Below are positions 42,134 to 53,367 of a stretch of 64,000 nt of DNA, in pieces. Location: contig OX463848.1 in the NCBI GenBank assembly GCA_949825065.1, positions 45,286,197-45,350,196 of the forward strand. Direction: 5' to 3'. Positions within the stretch are counted from its first letter, which is position 1. Every line of letters starts with the position of its first letter. A model generated the notes under the pieces. That model was not told the origin of the DNA and searched no databases. It saw nothing but the letters and a program-made list of their open reading frames with translations. Source of the DNA: Odontocerum albicorne. Lineage: Eukaryota; Arthropoda; Insecta; Trichoptera; Odontoceridae. Both the position numbers and the translations under genes were made by a program.

Positions 42134-42665
42134 CGTATTGGCCCGACTGTAAGGCGACCCCTATTTTTTAATCTGCTTTTTAGAGAAAAAAACATTTCCC
42201 TTACCATTATAATATTATGAAAAATAAAATGTTAAATGTTTAACGAGAAATATTTATTAAAACAAAGTATCCAGATAATAGTAAAGTACATGTTTAAACA
42301 TGAAAAGATGAAATACTCGTATATACTCGTAAGTCCAACTACAGTAGCTTATTGGATCAGTCAGATTCACATATGGCTATAGCATCCTCAGCATCAGTTT
42401 CATCTTCAGTGATATTATCGTCTTCGCAATCCTCAATCATATTTTCTCACAAAATATCATCTTCAGCACCGTCCATTTTACTACGCGCATGCATGTGTAA
42501 ACAATGACGCCTTTTGAACGCTCTCATTACAATGTTGCCATTTCGCTAATCGCGAGTAGTGCATTTATTGTTACCCACTATGTTTGTTACTCGAATATAA
42601 GGCGACCCCCCTATTTACGTGTCATCTTTTTTAATAAAAATCTCGCCTTATAGTCGGATAATACG
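42134..42665. mobile_element. Candidate TIR DNA element with an internal extra end
   Basis: The left end CGTATTGGCCCGACTGTAAG and the right end (reverse complement CGTATTATCCGACTATAAGG) match over about 25 bp. A third copy of the same end, CGAATATAAGGCGACCCCCC, lies at 42591 and pairs with the right end as a small foldback. The interior is non-coding. No clear target duplication. Confidence 0.6.
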
Positions 42666-42853
42666 GTATGTTAAATGTCTTCGAGATGTGGTGTTGGAGG
42701 GGGAACCGTTAGACGCACTAACGTATCTATCATCCACGAGGTGGAGATTATTGAAACACTTTCGACAACATACGAGTACATAAAAAAAATCCTTATATAC
42801 TTTGGCATGCTGCCAAAAAAAATATAAACGTCTAGAGAAGTTGGTAATCGCAG

Positions 42854-43060
42854 GGACATTTGAAGGAACACGAGCAAGAGGGAGGGGATTACATCAAGGA
42901 GTTGCCAGGACCCTCTTTAATTGCTGCATTCAACATGACTCAGGACCGGGAGCGATGGAGATGGGTGGCGCACCGATTTGAAAAAATAGAATATGGGTCA
43001 GTTAGGCCGAGGTCACACCAAAGTGCTTCGTTAGGTGTTAATCTAGGTTTTACGTGACTC
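42854..43060 (+). mobile_element. Scrap of an RTE-like LINE 3' ORF end
   Basis: The open frame reads YIKELPGPSLIAAFNMTQDR then ERWRWVAHRFEKIE, fitting the closing xxAQDRxxWRxLxxAF block of RTE-type LINEs. Only this end is present; RTE subfamily unclear. Confidence 0.5.
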
Positions 43061-43590
43061 ATATACTAGGTGACTTCATGCCTGGCCACACCAAAGTGCT
43101 ACGCACATATTCATTTGACAGTTAGGAGCGGTTGAGTCAACACACGATTTCACTCTCAAAACTAACCAATTTCATTACAACTTACCATCTTTATTTACTT
43201 CCTGTGCAACTTTTAGTTTAAGTTTTACAGTGCACTCCTGAGACATCCTGACCACGCTATCAACTCGCTGTCCAACTATGATACAACGCCAATTCAGGCA
43301 CCCCCGTCCAAAGTCGATTCTCAAGTGTATACCCCAGACACCTCCATAGGCAGACAGACCCCCTAAACCTCTATATAGTTTCCCCCATACCCTGTGTATG
43401 TACGTATTTAAATCTTTAAAAAGTCGCACGTGCCTCCCCCTTTATATTATATAATATTTATTGGTATATTTACGAGTATATACTACTCGCCTTCATCCCG
43501 CCTCCATTCTTATCATCACTCATGTATAAACGAGTATATTTTCCGTTTATTAGTATATCATATTATTTATTTTTATATCATCACTTAGGT
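43061..43590. other. Unannotated stretch
   Basis: CCACACCAAAGTGCT occurs twice (about 43013 and 43094) in a short direct repeat. A minus 84-codon frame (43429-43175) is unrecognised. Octamer TACGAGTA at 43471. Confidence 0.35.
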
Positions 43591-43593
43591 ATA

Positions 43594-44708
43594 TAGGGTC
43601 TTTCAAATTGAGCGGTTTTTTTAATTCTTGGATAAAACACAGATGACGTCGCGAACTTGCCTGGGTCTTGTGACATTTGAGAAGTGTAATGTACGAGGCA
43701 TATCCAGAAAGTAAGTGTACTGAATTTTTGTAGGTTACAATTTTTTTAATTTAAACAAAAAAATTACGTGGTTACCGTAGTACATATGTAAGCTATTTTT
43801 CGACATTGTCGCTATTCCTCTCAATGCAGGTGGTGAAGCGGGGTATCAACTTTTTGATGCCTTCCTCGAAGTAGTTTCCCGCCAACTCCTCCGTCCACTT
43901 CTCCACCTCCTCCTTTACCTCCTCGTCGGTTGAAGTGGTTCAAGACATCCCATTTAAACGAGGCGAGCAGTTTCTTCGTGGCGTTGGCCGTGTGTGGTCT
44001 GGAATTTTCGTGCAGCAGGCAGACTCCCTTTGTCAGCATGCCTCTCCTCTTGTTCTGAATCGCCCTCCGCAATTTTTTTTCGTCACCAGTTAATTAAAAT
44101 TATGCCTTGACAGTCCCAAAACACGGATGCCATGATTTTCTTGGCTGAAATTGTGGTTTTGAACTTTTTGGCGGAGGGTGAAGAGGTGTGACGCCACTGT
44201 TGAGACTGCCTTTTGGTTTCAGGCGTGTAGTGTGCAACCCAAGTTTCATCTCCTGTAACGATGGAGCGGAGAAATTCATCTCCATGGAGTTTGCAGCGCC
44301 TCAAAAACTCTTGCCTGGCCTCCACTCGATTCAACTTGGCGGGAGATGGGGTTGACATTTTTCACGAAACGTGTTGTCGCGTCGACACTTCTCAACGTAC
44401 TGACCTCGAACCGGTCTCGTTGCGGAGGGGAAGGGTGAGGCTACACGGAAGTGTAGCCAACATGTCAAAAATAAAATCCATCCGGTCGTGAGAGCCTCAG
44501 TACACTTACTTTCTGGATACGCCTCGTATGACATTTGAGGAGTTGTAAGAGGTGGACATTTGGCGAATATTTTTTTTTGTGTTTAAATGTCATACATTAT
44601 ACTTCAATGACATATAAAAAGTGTTTTGAAATCAAAGCAAATTGTGTTTTATTCAAGAATTAAAAATTAAAAAAAAAAAAAACTGCTCAATTTGCAAGAC
44701 CCTTTATA
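43594..44708. mobile_element. Older inverted-repeat element hosting a mariner
   Basis: GGGTCTTTCAAATTGAGCGG at the left and the reverse complement at the right (GGGTCTTGCAAATTGAGCAG) start a 45-50-bp inverted repeat that continues through AATTCTTGGATAAAACACA. TATA at both tips suggests a TA target. Without the 833-bp mariner the element is about 280 bp, a Tc1/mariner-like MITE. Confidence 0.75.
43694..44526 (-). mobile_element. mariner element, internally deleted (833 bp)
   Basis: 29-bp terminal inverted repeats (CGAGGCATATCCAGAAAGTA at 43694 and its partner ending at 44526) differ at one base and are flanked by TA. On the minus strand the transposase remnant begins STPSPAKLNRVEARQEFLRR and contains IVTGDETWVAHYTPETKRQS (first catalytic D present) and MASVFWDCQG. 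The second catalytic block reads HENSRPHTA, where D is usual. The PYSPDLAPSD block with the third D is deleted at about 43935, where the frame shifts. The N-terminal DNA-binding region is also missing. A typical mariner is about 1.3 kb with roughly 345 codons, so this copy cannot make active enzyme but keeps mobilisable ends. Confidence 0.9.
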
Positions 44709-45121
44709 AGTAATTAAAAAAATCTTATTTTATCATTCACACCTATCTTATAACCCTTCTCCAAATCTATATCCTAACTGTCAGAAATTACCCGCTGAAG
44801 GAGTAAGGAAGGACCTGCCACTGGACCAAGACTCCAAACAGATATTCATTCACCACTTGAGTTTATATCACAATAACCTCCTCTTGTCTCAGTACATTTC
44901 TCACATTTGTTTCAAAACATTTTGCGTTGTTGAGGTGCTTAGGTCGGCGTTCTCAAAGAAATTCTGAGATACGATTTATCTGTTGTTAAGCTACAATTTA
45001 TTGAAACCCACGCTAATTACCAAAGAATAAATGCGTTTGAAACATATGAACAATGTCGCCTAATTGATATTAAATATTCTTTAGCATTTCACTTAAAATC
45101 GTTTAATTCAGCGTAGCTACA
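44709..45121. other. Unannotated stretch
   Basis: No recognised element or gene. Confidence 0.4.
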
Positions 45122-45354
45122 TTAACCCTTCCTGTCCTGTGATGTGTAACTAGTACACATTGCTTCTAAAAACTTAAATATCTCTATAAATATAATAAAT
45201 ACTGGCTTCAGATTTTAGGTATTCCTCCGTTATACATTTACGCATTGAATGAAAAAAATAATATTAATAATAATTATAACTTATCGGTCACATCAGAGAT
45301 ATTTTGTGAAAATCGGGAATAAATTCACCAATACAATCAAACGTGTGCCAGTAT
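45122..45354 (+). mobile_element. TTAA-CCCTT module, truncated copy
   Basis: Starts TTAACCCTTCCTGTCCTG, followed by GATGTGTAACTAGTACACAT and ATTTACGCATTGAATG. It matches the starts of the modules at 45597, 54814, 56947 and 62947, and breaks off after GTGTGCCAGTAT exactly where duplication unit 1 begins. Confidence 0.65.
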
Positions 45355-45479
45355 ATATTTCATGATTAATTCTGCCTTAAAAATGCTCCATCCAAGCCAA
45401 TAAAAATTCAGTTATATTTTACCTATTGTTGAAATTCGATGTTAAGTAAATTAAATAAAAATAAGGAGGAAATGTATAC

Positions 45480-45598
45480 AGAACAATTTAATGGATAGCA
45501 TTCACGGTCAACAAACGGGCACCCAGGTTCGATTCTTGACCGATTCGCTTCTGGACTGGTTTCACTCTTAGGTATTGTTAGCGACATTGGAGTATTTT
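45480..45598 (+). mobile_element. tRNA-like SINE head, unit 1
   Basis: ATGGATAGCATTCACGGTCA, AACGGGCACCCAGGTTCGAT and TCTTGACCG form a tRNA-like block with box B GGTTCGATTCT. It is followed by TTCTGGACTGGTTTCACTCT, which resembles the body of SINE-1 (CCAGTCTGGTTTTTACTTA). The counterpart in unit 2 lies at 56830-56948. Confidence 0.5.
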
Positions 45599-46131
45599 AA
45601 CCCTTCCTGTCCTGTGATGTGTAACTAGTACACATTGCTTCTAAAAACTTTAATATCTCTATAAATATAATAAATACTGGGTTCAGATTTTAGGTATTCC
45701 TCCGTAATACATTTACGCATTGAATGAAAAAATAATATTAATAATAATTAGCACTTATCGGCCAAATCAGAGATATTTTGTGAAAATCGGGAATAAATTC
45801 ACCAATACAATCAAACGTGTGCCAGTATGTGACGTAGGTATATTCATTCTAAACAACCGCTATGGGTGAGGAAGCGATGCTATTCACGTCTCGCTCTACT
45901 TCAGTATATGGGAACGCAAGAAATAGAATCTCAGTTCACTCAGTAAATCGCGGGCTTTCTTTCGACGTGGCAGTTTCACCCGTTTTGTGAACGTCGGCCG
46001 ATGTTTTTTTTCTTTTCATATTTTCAGCAATTAAATTAAAATTATTATCACTTTTGACTTCAAATTTAATTAATTTAAGCGATTGGCTAAGAATATTCTT
46101 ATTTATCCGATTTTAAATCGCTCATTTTTAC
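45597..46131 (+). mobile_element. TTAA-CCCTT module M1, unit 1
   Basis: Begins TTAACCCTTCCTGTCC, with a near-palindromic TGTGTAACTAGTACACA. TTAA followed by CCCTT is how piggyBac-type transposon ends look, but no opposite end and no transposase were found, so the assignment is tentative. The module leads without a break into the small ORF at 46132. Confidence 0.45.
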
Positions 46132-46377
46132 ATGTGTATTAAATACACAGCACCGGAACGGGCGGATTTTTTTAGCACAGGAAGGGAAAGGTTAAGGAGT
46201 AACATCGGCTTCTATAACCTAGCACTGAAAATGTACCGAGAGTGCAACGCGTTAGTTCCACTCGGATGTGGACATATGATATTTAGTTCAACACTGTCAA
46301 CTCAAGAGTATAGGCGGATGGTGGCTAAATTGATTGAGGAAAAAGTCTTCCATTTTCAATATATTGAATATAATTAG
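46132..46377 (+). CDS. Conserved small ORF, 81 codons, unit 1
   Basis: Starts MCIKYTAPERADFFSTGRER, ends EEKVFHFQYIEYN. It has ordinary amino acid composition, including LALKMYRECNALVPLGCGHM. The copy in unit 2 (57483-57728) differs by one residue in 81 (S to T near position 16), but surrounding non-coding DNA is about as well conserved, so this is not evidence for selection. A relative of its first 15 or so codons also exists at about 55390 and 63520, where the frame then diverges. I recognise no family. It may be an exon or part of a transposon. Confidence 0.25.
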   Translation: MCIKYTAPERADFFSTGRERLRSNIGFYNLALKMYRECNALVPLGCGHMIFSSTLSTQEYRRMVAKLIEEKVFHFQYIEYN

Positions 46378-47068
46378 TAAAATTTTCACTCACCTCCTGA
46401 TGTACACTGGTAATTGGAATTTCAATCCTTGGTATAATTTATGAGTGAAATATACGTTTTGTGTGAAAATCTCCATTTATTTCCTGAAGTGTTCTTTTAA
46501 ATAAAATTAAAGAAAGAAAGATAAAAAATATTTTATTCAGTGCGTGAATTAAAATAAATGTTTAATGTATTGCACAGCAAAGCAGCTTAATATTATTGTA
46601 TATAATTACCATTCAAACAATATACAGTTAAATTAATTGTTCCATATTATAATTTGCCGGATCCGTTCCACATTCTAGCCCATAAACACTTTGGTACGTG
46701 GATAATTATTATATTTTTATTGAAATTCTTCAAAAATAATGTTTGCTTTATTTCTGATTACGTTATTAAACGAGGCGAGCTGGCGCCATCTGTGCATCTT
46801 GTGTGCGATATCGCTCAATTGTGCTAAACCGTTTAGTGGTAAGTGGCTACTATACTTGCTACTCGACTCAATCACTCAACTAGCCTTAAATCCTCGACCG
46901 AGTAATAAATCGTCGCGTGTAAACAATATATTAGTTATGAAGCTAATTCGGCAATCCTGTATGGTTATTAAAGTAAAGTCTCGAATGCAGTTTAGTGGTC
47001 ATTGCCATTTGTTATATTTTGTTCTGTTTATCGAAAAGATATAATAATAATAGTGTAAAAACAATTTT

Positions 47069-50000
47069 TATAGAGGCCTTTAGAGAGCAGACTGTGCTTG
47101 AGGATGATCAAACTTATAGAGGCCTTTAGAGAGCAGACTATGCTTGAGGATGATCAAACTTATAGAGGCCTTTAGAGAGCAGACTGTGCTTGAGGATGAT
47201 CAAACTTATAGAGGCCTTTAGAGAGCAGACTGTGCTTGAGGATGATCAAACTTATAGAGGCCTTTAGAGAGCAGACTGTCCTTGAGGATGATCAAACTTA
47301 TAGAGGCCTTTAGAGAGCAGACTGTCCTTGATGATGATCAAATTTATAGAGGCCTTTAGAGAGCAGACTGTCCTTGAGAATGATCAAACTTATAGAGGCC
47401 TTTAGAGAGCAGACTGTCCTTGAGGATGATCAAACTTATAGAGGCCTTTAGAGAGCAGACTGTCCTTGAGGATGATCAAACTTATAGAGGCCTTTAGAGA
47501 GCAGACTGTCCTTGAGGATGATCAAACTTATAGAGGCCTTTAGAGAGCAGACTGTCCTTGAGGATGATCAAACTTATAGAGGCCTTTAGAGAGCAGACTG
47601 TCCTTGAGAATGATCAAACTTATAGAGGCCTTTAGAGAGCAGACTGTCCTTGAGGATGATCAAACTTATAGAGGCCTTTAGAGAGCAGACTGTCCTTGAT
47701 GATGATCAAACTTATAGAGGCCTTTAGAGAGCAGACTGTCCTTGAGGATGATCAAACTTATAGAGGCCTTTAGAGAGCAGACTGTCCTTGAGGATGATCA
47801 AACTTATAGAGGCCTTTAGAGAGCAGACTGTCCTTGAGGATGATCAAACTTATAGAGGCCTTTAGAGAGCAGACTGTCCTTGAGGATGATCAAACTTATA
47901 GAGGCCTTTAGAGAGCAGACTGTCCTTGAGGATGATCAAACTTATAGAGGCCTTTAGAGAGCAGACTGTCCTTGAGGATGATCAAACTTATAGAGGCCTT
48001 TAGAGAGCAGACTGTCCTTGATGATGATCAAACTTATAGAGGCCTTTAGAGAGCAGACTGTCCTTGAGGATGATCAAACTTATAGAGGCCTTTAGAGAGC
48101 AGACTGTCCTTGACGATGATCAAACTTATAGAGGCCTTTAGAGAGCAGACTGTCCTTGAGGATGATCAAACTTATAGAGGCCTCTAGAGAGCAGACTGTC
48201 CTTGATGATGATCAAACTTATAGAGGCCTTTAGAGAGCAGACTGTCCTTGAGGATGATCAAACTTATAGAGGCCTTTAGAGAGCAGACTGTCCTTGAGGA
48301 TGATCAAACTTATAAAGGCCTCTAGAGAGCAGACTGTCCTTGAGGATGATCAAACTTATAGAGGCCTCTAGAGAGCAGACTGTCCTTGAGGATGATCAAA
48401 CTTATAGAGGCCTTTAGAGAGCAGACTGTCCTTGACGATGATCAAACTTATAGAGGCCTTTAGAGAGCAGACTGTCCTTGAGGATGATCAAACTTATAGA
48501 GGCCTTTAGAGAGCAGACTGTCCTTGAGGATGATCAAACTTATAGAGGCCTTTAGAGAGCAGACTGTCCTTGAGGATGATCAAACTTATAGAGGCCTTTA
48601 GAGAGCAGACTGTCCTTGAGGATGATCAAACTTATAGAGGCCTTTAGAGAGCAGACTGTCCTTGAGGATGATCAAACTTATAGAGGCCTTTAGAGAGCAG
48701 ACTGTCCTTGACGATGATCAAACTTATAGAGGCCTTTAGAGAGCAGACTGTCCTTGAGGATGATCAAACTTATAGAGGCCTTTAGAGAGCAGACTGTCCT
48801 TGACGATGATCAAACTTATAGAGGCCTTTAGAGAGCAGACTGTCCTTGAGGATGATCAAACTTATAGAGGCCTTTAGAGAGCAGACTGTCCTTGATGATG
48901 ATCAAATTTATAGAGGCCTTTAGAGAGCAGACTGTCCTTGACGATGATCAAACTTATAGAGGCCTTTAGAGAGCAGACTGTCCTTGAGGATGATCAAACT
49001 TATAGAGGCCTTTAGAGAGCAGACTGTCCTTGACGATGATCAAACTTATAGAGGCCTTTAGAGAGCAGACTGTCCTTGACGATGATCAAACTTATAGAGG
49101 CCTTTAGAGAGCAGACTGTCCTTGAGGATGATCAAACTTATAGAGGCCTTTAGAGAGCAGACTGTCCTTGATGATGATCAAATTTATAGAGGCCTTTAGA
49201 GAGCAGACTGTCCTTGAGAATGATCAAACTTATAGAGGCCTTTAGAGAGCAGACTGTCCTTGAGGATGATCAAACTTATAGAGGCCTTTAGAGAGCAGAC
49301 TGTCCTTGAGGATGATCAAACTTATAGAGGCCTTTAGAGAGCAGACTGTCCTTGAGGATGATCAAACTTATAGAGGCCTTTAGAGAGCAGACTGTCCTTG
49401 AGGATGATCAAACTTATAGAGGCCTTTAGAGAGCAGACTGTCCTTGAGGATGATCAAACTTATAGAGGCCTTTAGAGAGCAGACTGTCCTTGACGATGAT
49501 CAAACATATAGAGGCCTTTAGAGAGCAGACTGTCCTTGACGATGATCAAACTTATAGAGGCCTTTAGAGAGCAGACTGTCCTTGAGGATGATCAAACTTA
49601 TAGAGGCCTTTAGAGAGCAGACTGTCCTTGAGGATGATCAAACTTATAGAGGCCTCTAGAGAGCAGACTGTCCTTGAGGATGATCAAACTTATAGAGGCC
49701 TCTAGAGAGCAGACTGTCCTTGAGGATGATCAAACTTATAGAGGCCTTTAGAGAGCAGACTGTCCTTGATGATGATCAAACTTATAGAGGCCTTTAGAGA
49801 GCAGACTGTCCTTGAGGATGATCAAACTTATAGAGGCCTTTAGAGAGCAGACTGTCCTTGAGGATGATCAAACTTATAGAGGCCTTTAGAGAGCAGACTG
49901 TCCTTGAGGATGATCAAACTTATAGAGGCCTTTAGAGAGCAGACTGTCCTTGAGGATGATCAAACTTATAGAGGCCTTTAGAGAGCAGACTGTCCTTGAC

Positions 50001-52036
50001 GATGATCAAACTTATAGAGGCCTTTAGAGAGCAGACTGTCCTTGAGGATGATCAAACTTATAGAGGCCTTTAGGGAGCAGACTGTCCTTGAGGATGATCA
50101 AACTTATAGAGGCCTTTAGAGAGCAGACTGTCCTTGAGGATGATCAAACTTATAGAGGCCTTTAGAGAGCAGACTGTCCTTGAGGATGATCAAACTTATA
50201 GAGGCCTCTAGAGAGCAGACTGTCCTTGAGGATGATCAAACTTATAGAGGCCTCTAGAGAGCAGACTGTCCTTGATGATGATCAAACTTATAGAGGCCTT
50301 TAGAGAGCAGACTGTCCTTGAGGATGATCAAACTTATAGAGGCCTTTAGAGAGCAGACTGTCCTTGAGGATGATCAAACTTATAGAGGCCTCTAGAGAGC
50401 AGACTGTCCTTGAGGATGATCAAACTTATAGAGGCCTCTAGAGAGCAGACTGTCCTTGAGGATGATCAAACTTATAGAGGCCTTTAGAGAGCAGACTGTC
50501 CTTGACGATGATCAAACTTATAGAGGCCTTTAGAGAGCAGACTGTCCTTGAGGATGATCAAACTTATAGAGGCCTTTAGAGAGCAGACTGTCCTTGAGGA
50601 TGATCAAACTTATAGAGGCCTTTAGAGAGCAGACTGTCCTTGAGGATGATCAAACTTATAGAGGCCTTTAGAGAGCAGACTGTCCTTGAGGATGATCAAA
50701 CTTATAGAGGCCTTTAGAGAGCAGACTGTCCTTGAGGATGATCAAACTTATAGAGGCCTTTAGAGAGCAGACTGTCCTTGACGATGATCAAACTTATAGA
50801 GGCCTTTAGAGAGCAGACTGTCCTTGAGGATGATCAAACTTATAGAGGCCTTTAGAGAGCAGACTGTCCTTGACGATGATCAAACTTATAGAGGCCTTTA
50901 GAGAGCAGACTGTCCTTGAGGATGATCAAACTTATAGAGGCCTTTAGAGAGCAGACTGTCCTTGATGATGATCAAATTTATAGAGGCCTTTAGAGAGCAG
51001 ACTGTCCTTGACGATGATCAAACTTATAGAGGCCTTTAGAGAGCAGACTGTCCTTGAGGATGATCAAACTTATAGAGGCCTTTAGAGAGCAGACTGTCCT
51101 TGACGATGATCAAACTTATAGAGGCCTTTAGAGAGCAGACTGTCCTTGACGATGATCAAACTTATAGAGGCCTTTAGAGAGCAGACTGTCCTTGAGGATG
51201 ATCAAACTTATAGAGGCCTTTAGAGAGCAGACTGTCCTTGATGATGATCAAACTTATAGAGGCCTTTAGAGAGCAGACTGTCCTTGAGGATGATCAAACT
51301 TATAGAGGCCTTTAGAGAGCAGACTGTCCTTGACGATGATCAAACTTATAGAGGCCTTTAGAGAGCAGACTGTCCTTGAGGATGATCAAACTTATAGAGG
51401 CCTTTAGGGAGCAGACTGTCCTTGAGGATGATCAAACTTATAGAGGCCTTTAGAGAGCAGACTGTCCTTGAGGATGATCAAACTTATAGAGGCCTTTAGA
51501 GAGCAGACTGTCCTTGAGGATGATCAAACTTATAGAGGCCTTTAGAGAGCAGACTGTCCTTGAGGATGATCAAACTTATAGAGGCCTCTAGAGAGCAGAC
51601 TGTCCTTGATGATGATCAAACTTATAGAGGCCTTTAGAGAGCAGACTGTCCTTGAGGATGATCAAACTTATAGAGGCATTTAGAGAGCAGACTGTCCTTG
51701 AGGATGATCAAACTTATAGAGGCCTCTAGAGAGCAGACTGTCCTTGAGGATGATCAAACTTATAGAGGCCTCTAGAGAGCAGACTGTCCTTGAGGATGAT
51801 CAAACTTATAGAGGCCTTTAGAGAGCAGACTGTCCTTGACGATGATCAAACTTATAGAGGCCTTTAGAGAGCAGACTGTCCTTGAGGATGATCAAACTTA
51901 TAGAGGCCTTTAGAGAGCAGACTGTCCTTGAGGATGATCAAACTTATAGAGGCCTTTAGAGAGCAGACTGTCCTTGAGGATGATCAAACTTATAGAGGCC
52001 TTTAGAGAGCAGACTGTCCTTGAGGATGATCAAACT
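47069..52036. repeat. 46-bp satellite, 108 units, unit 1
   Basis: Unit TATAGAGGCCTTTAGAGAGC, AGACTGTCCTTGAGGATG, ATCAAACT. 4968 bp divides exactly into 108 units with no length variants. Substitution variants (CTCTAG, TTGACGATG, TTGATGATG, CAAATTT) recur at a spacing of 2070 bp, which is 45 units, so a large block was duplicated. The first four units carry TGCTTGAGG instead of TCCTTGAGG. Confidence 0.97.
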
Positions 52037-52107
52037 TGGGACCCAAAACCACTATTATTGACAGTTCAAAATTATACGAGTTAAGTGTATGGATAGGAAG
52101 ATGGTTG

Positions 52108-52180
52108 CTTCAATATACGCAGCACAACGTGATAAACTTATTACTATGAGGAAGTTTCCCATGACCAATCAGAATAGTAA
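52108..52180 (-). mobile_element. SINE-type tail fragment, unit 1
   Basis: CGCAGCACAACGTGATAAAC, TTATTACTATGAGGAAGTTT and CCCATGACCAATCAG match 40480-40560. Present also in unit 2 at 60272-60345. Confidence 0.55.
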
Positions 52181-52325
52181 AAATAAATGGAAAATTTATA
52201 TAGCGCCGTTTAAGGGGGTATTTTACTCTAGAGGCGTTAATTTTGGGCGTTTTTTTCAGACTAAATAAAAAAAAACTGAAAATATTTTTTTCTATACATT
52301 TTTTACAGTTTGTTAATTTGAGATT

Positions 52326-52650
52326 GTGCAAAAAAATATTGAAAATTCAAGATATTATCAGCTGTTATACGAGAGATCTGTGAGGTATGTGAGGTCCAAG
52401 GTCTCTGAGGTTACAATCCGAGAGGTCTGTGAGGTCCAAGATGTGGTCAGATGGGGACGACAGCGTCGACGATACTGGTACCAACATCTACAGAGAATGA
52501 ATTCCACAATAATCCTGCATGGGGTACCGGATGGACGGCATCCACCAGGGAGACCCCCGAAACGATGGAGAGATAGCTGGAGCTCAGCATCACAAGAGGA
52601 TAATCCTGTAATAACAGACTCTTGAGTCAACAGAAAGTCGAAGAAGAAGT
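52326..52650 (+). mobile_element. RTE-C LINE tail, unit 1
   Basis: The open frame reads SKVSEVTIREVCEVQDVVRW, GRQRRRYWYQHLQRMN, then PDGRHPPGRPPKRWRDSWSS, ending PVITDS, with a GTCGAAGAAGAAGTTT end. It matches the family of 186-872. In unit 2 (60489) the frame has four extra codons (12 bp) near IPYIAL, showing small indels since the duplication. Confidence 0.8.
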
Positions 52651-53065
52651 TTAAAAGATAAACTATTCAATTTTTTCAAAAATCAACACGCTTTGCAATA
52701 TATACAGTTAATGTAATCACTAATGCATAGTAGAGCAGTAATGAAGGAAAATATTACAATATTTTCTTGAATACAAAATTAATCAAATTATAAAAAAAAA
52801 AATAGATTAAAAGAAAATGTGGTAACCACTCAACGCCTAAGATTAAGGAAATGTCGGAGAAGGACTCTATCTCTCCTCAACTCGGCAATCGTCTCAATCA
52901 TATTATGATTACTAATCTCCAGTTGGAACAAAAATTCTGTTGAACTGTCCAGTTTGAAATCAACTGACTGTCGTAAACTCTTCTATGGACAGTCTGCAGA
53001 GCTATTATGCCTCAAGATAGTCTCTGATTTGTTTCCGAAACGGACAAGACACGGCTTGTGTTCCG
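52651..53065. other. Unannotated part of unit 1
   Basis: No recognised gene. The matching stretch in unit 2 (60826-61240) is nearly identical. Confidence 0.4.
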
Positions 53066-53305
53066 TTAGGTTGTGGTGATGGCATGTAAATGGTGCTTCC
53101 TTGTCAGTTGTCTATCCTCGCTGACATCGACATGGCATATCCAAGTTCCTACATCTAGCGAACCTACTTTTGTCCTACCTATTTTGGTTTTACGTGCAAA
53201 TAAAATGGCAACTTCTTTGATTGCAAATACCCATAAGTAGATAAACGTAAAACAAGTGATTCCCAACCGGAATACTGGAGTTAGTAATATTAACCAAATA
53301 ATCAT
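53066..53305 (-). CDS. 79-codon minus ORF, identical in both units
   Basis: Starts MIIWLILLTPVFRLGITCFT, with a hydrophobic N-terminal half that could be one or two membrane segments. It then continues KTKIGRTKVGSLDVGTWICH and ends HAITTT. The protein is identical in unit 2 (61241-61480). Flanking DNA is about 98-99 percent alike by eye, so identity may reflect a young duplication. No family recognised. Confidence 0.2.
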   Translation of the reverse strand: MIIWLILLTPVFRLGITCFTFIYLWVFAIKEVAILFARKTKIGRTKVGSLDVGTWICHVDVSEDRQLTRKHHLHAITTT

Positions 53306-53308
53306 TTA

Positions 53309-53367
53309 AATAGTGGCGTTTAGAGAGAAGACCCTTCTCAAGGGCTTTACCTTGAGAATTGAGCCCC
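53309..53367. repeat. Satellite-monomer-like single sequence, unit 1
   Basis: AATAGTGGCGTTTAGAGAGA, AGACCCTT, then ACCTTGAGAATTGAGCCCC resembles the 46-bp unit (TATAGAGGCCTTTAGAGAGC, AGACTG, TCCTTGAGGATGATC) with an extra 15 or so bases in the middle. It stands alone, outside the array. Also at 61484-61542. Confidence 0.5.

Noticed and set aside
43821..44072. Glycine-rich protein (GGKGGGGEVDGGVGG) on the minus strand
   Set aside because: It results from a frame change at the deletion in the mariner transposase; the other frame gives ordinary transposase C-terminal residues.
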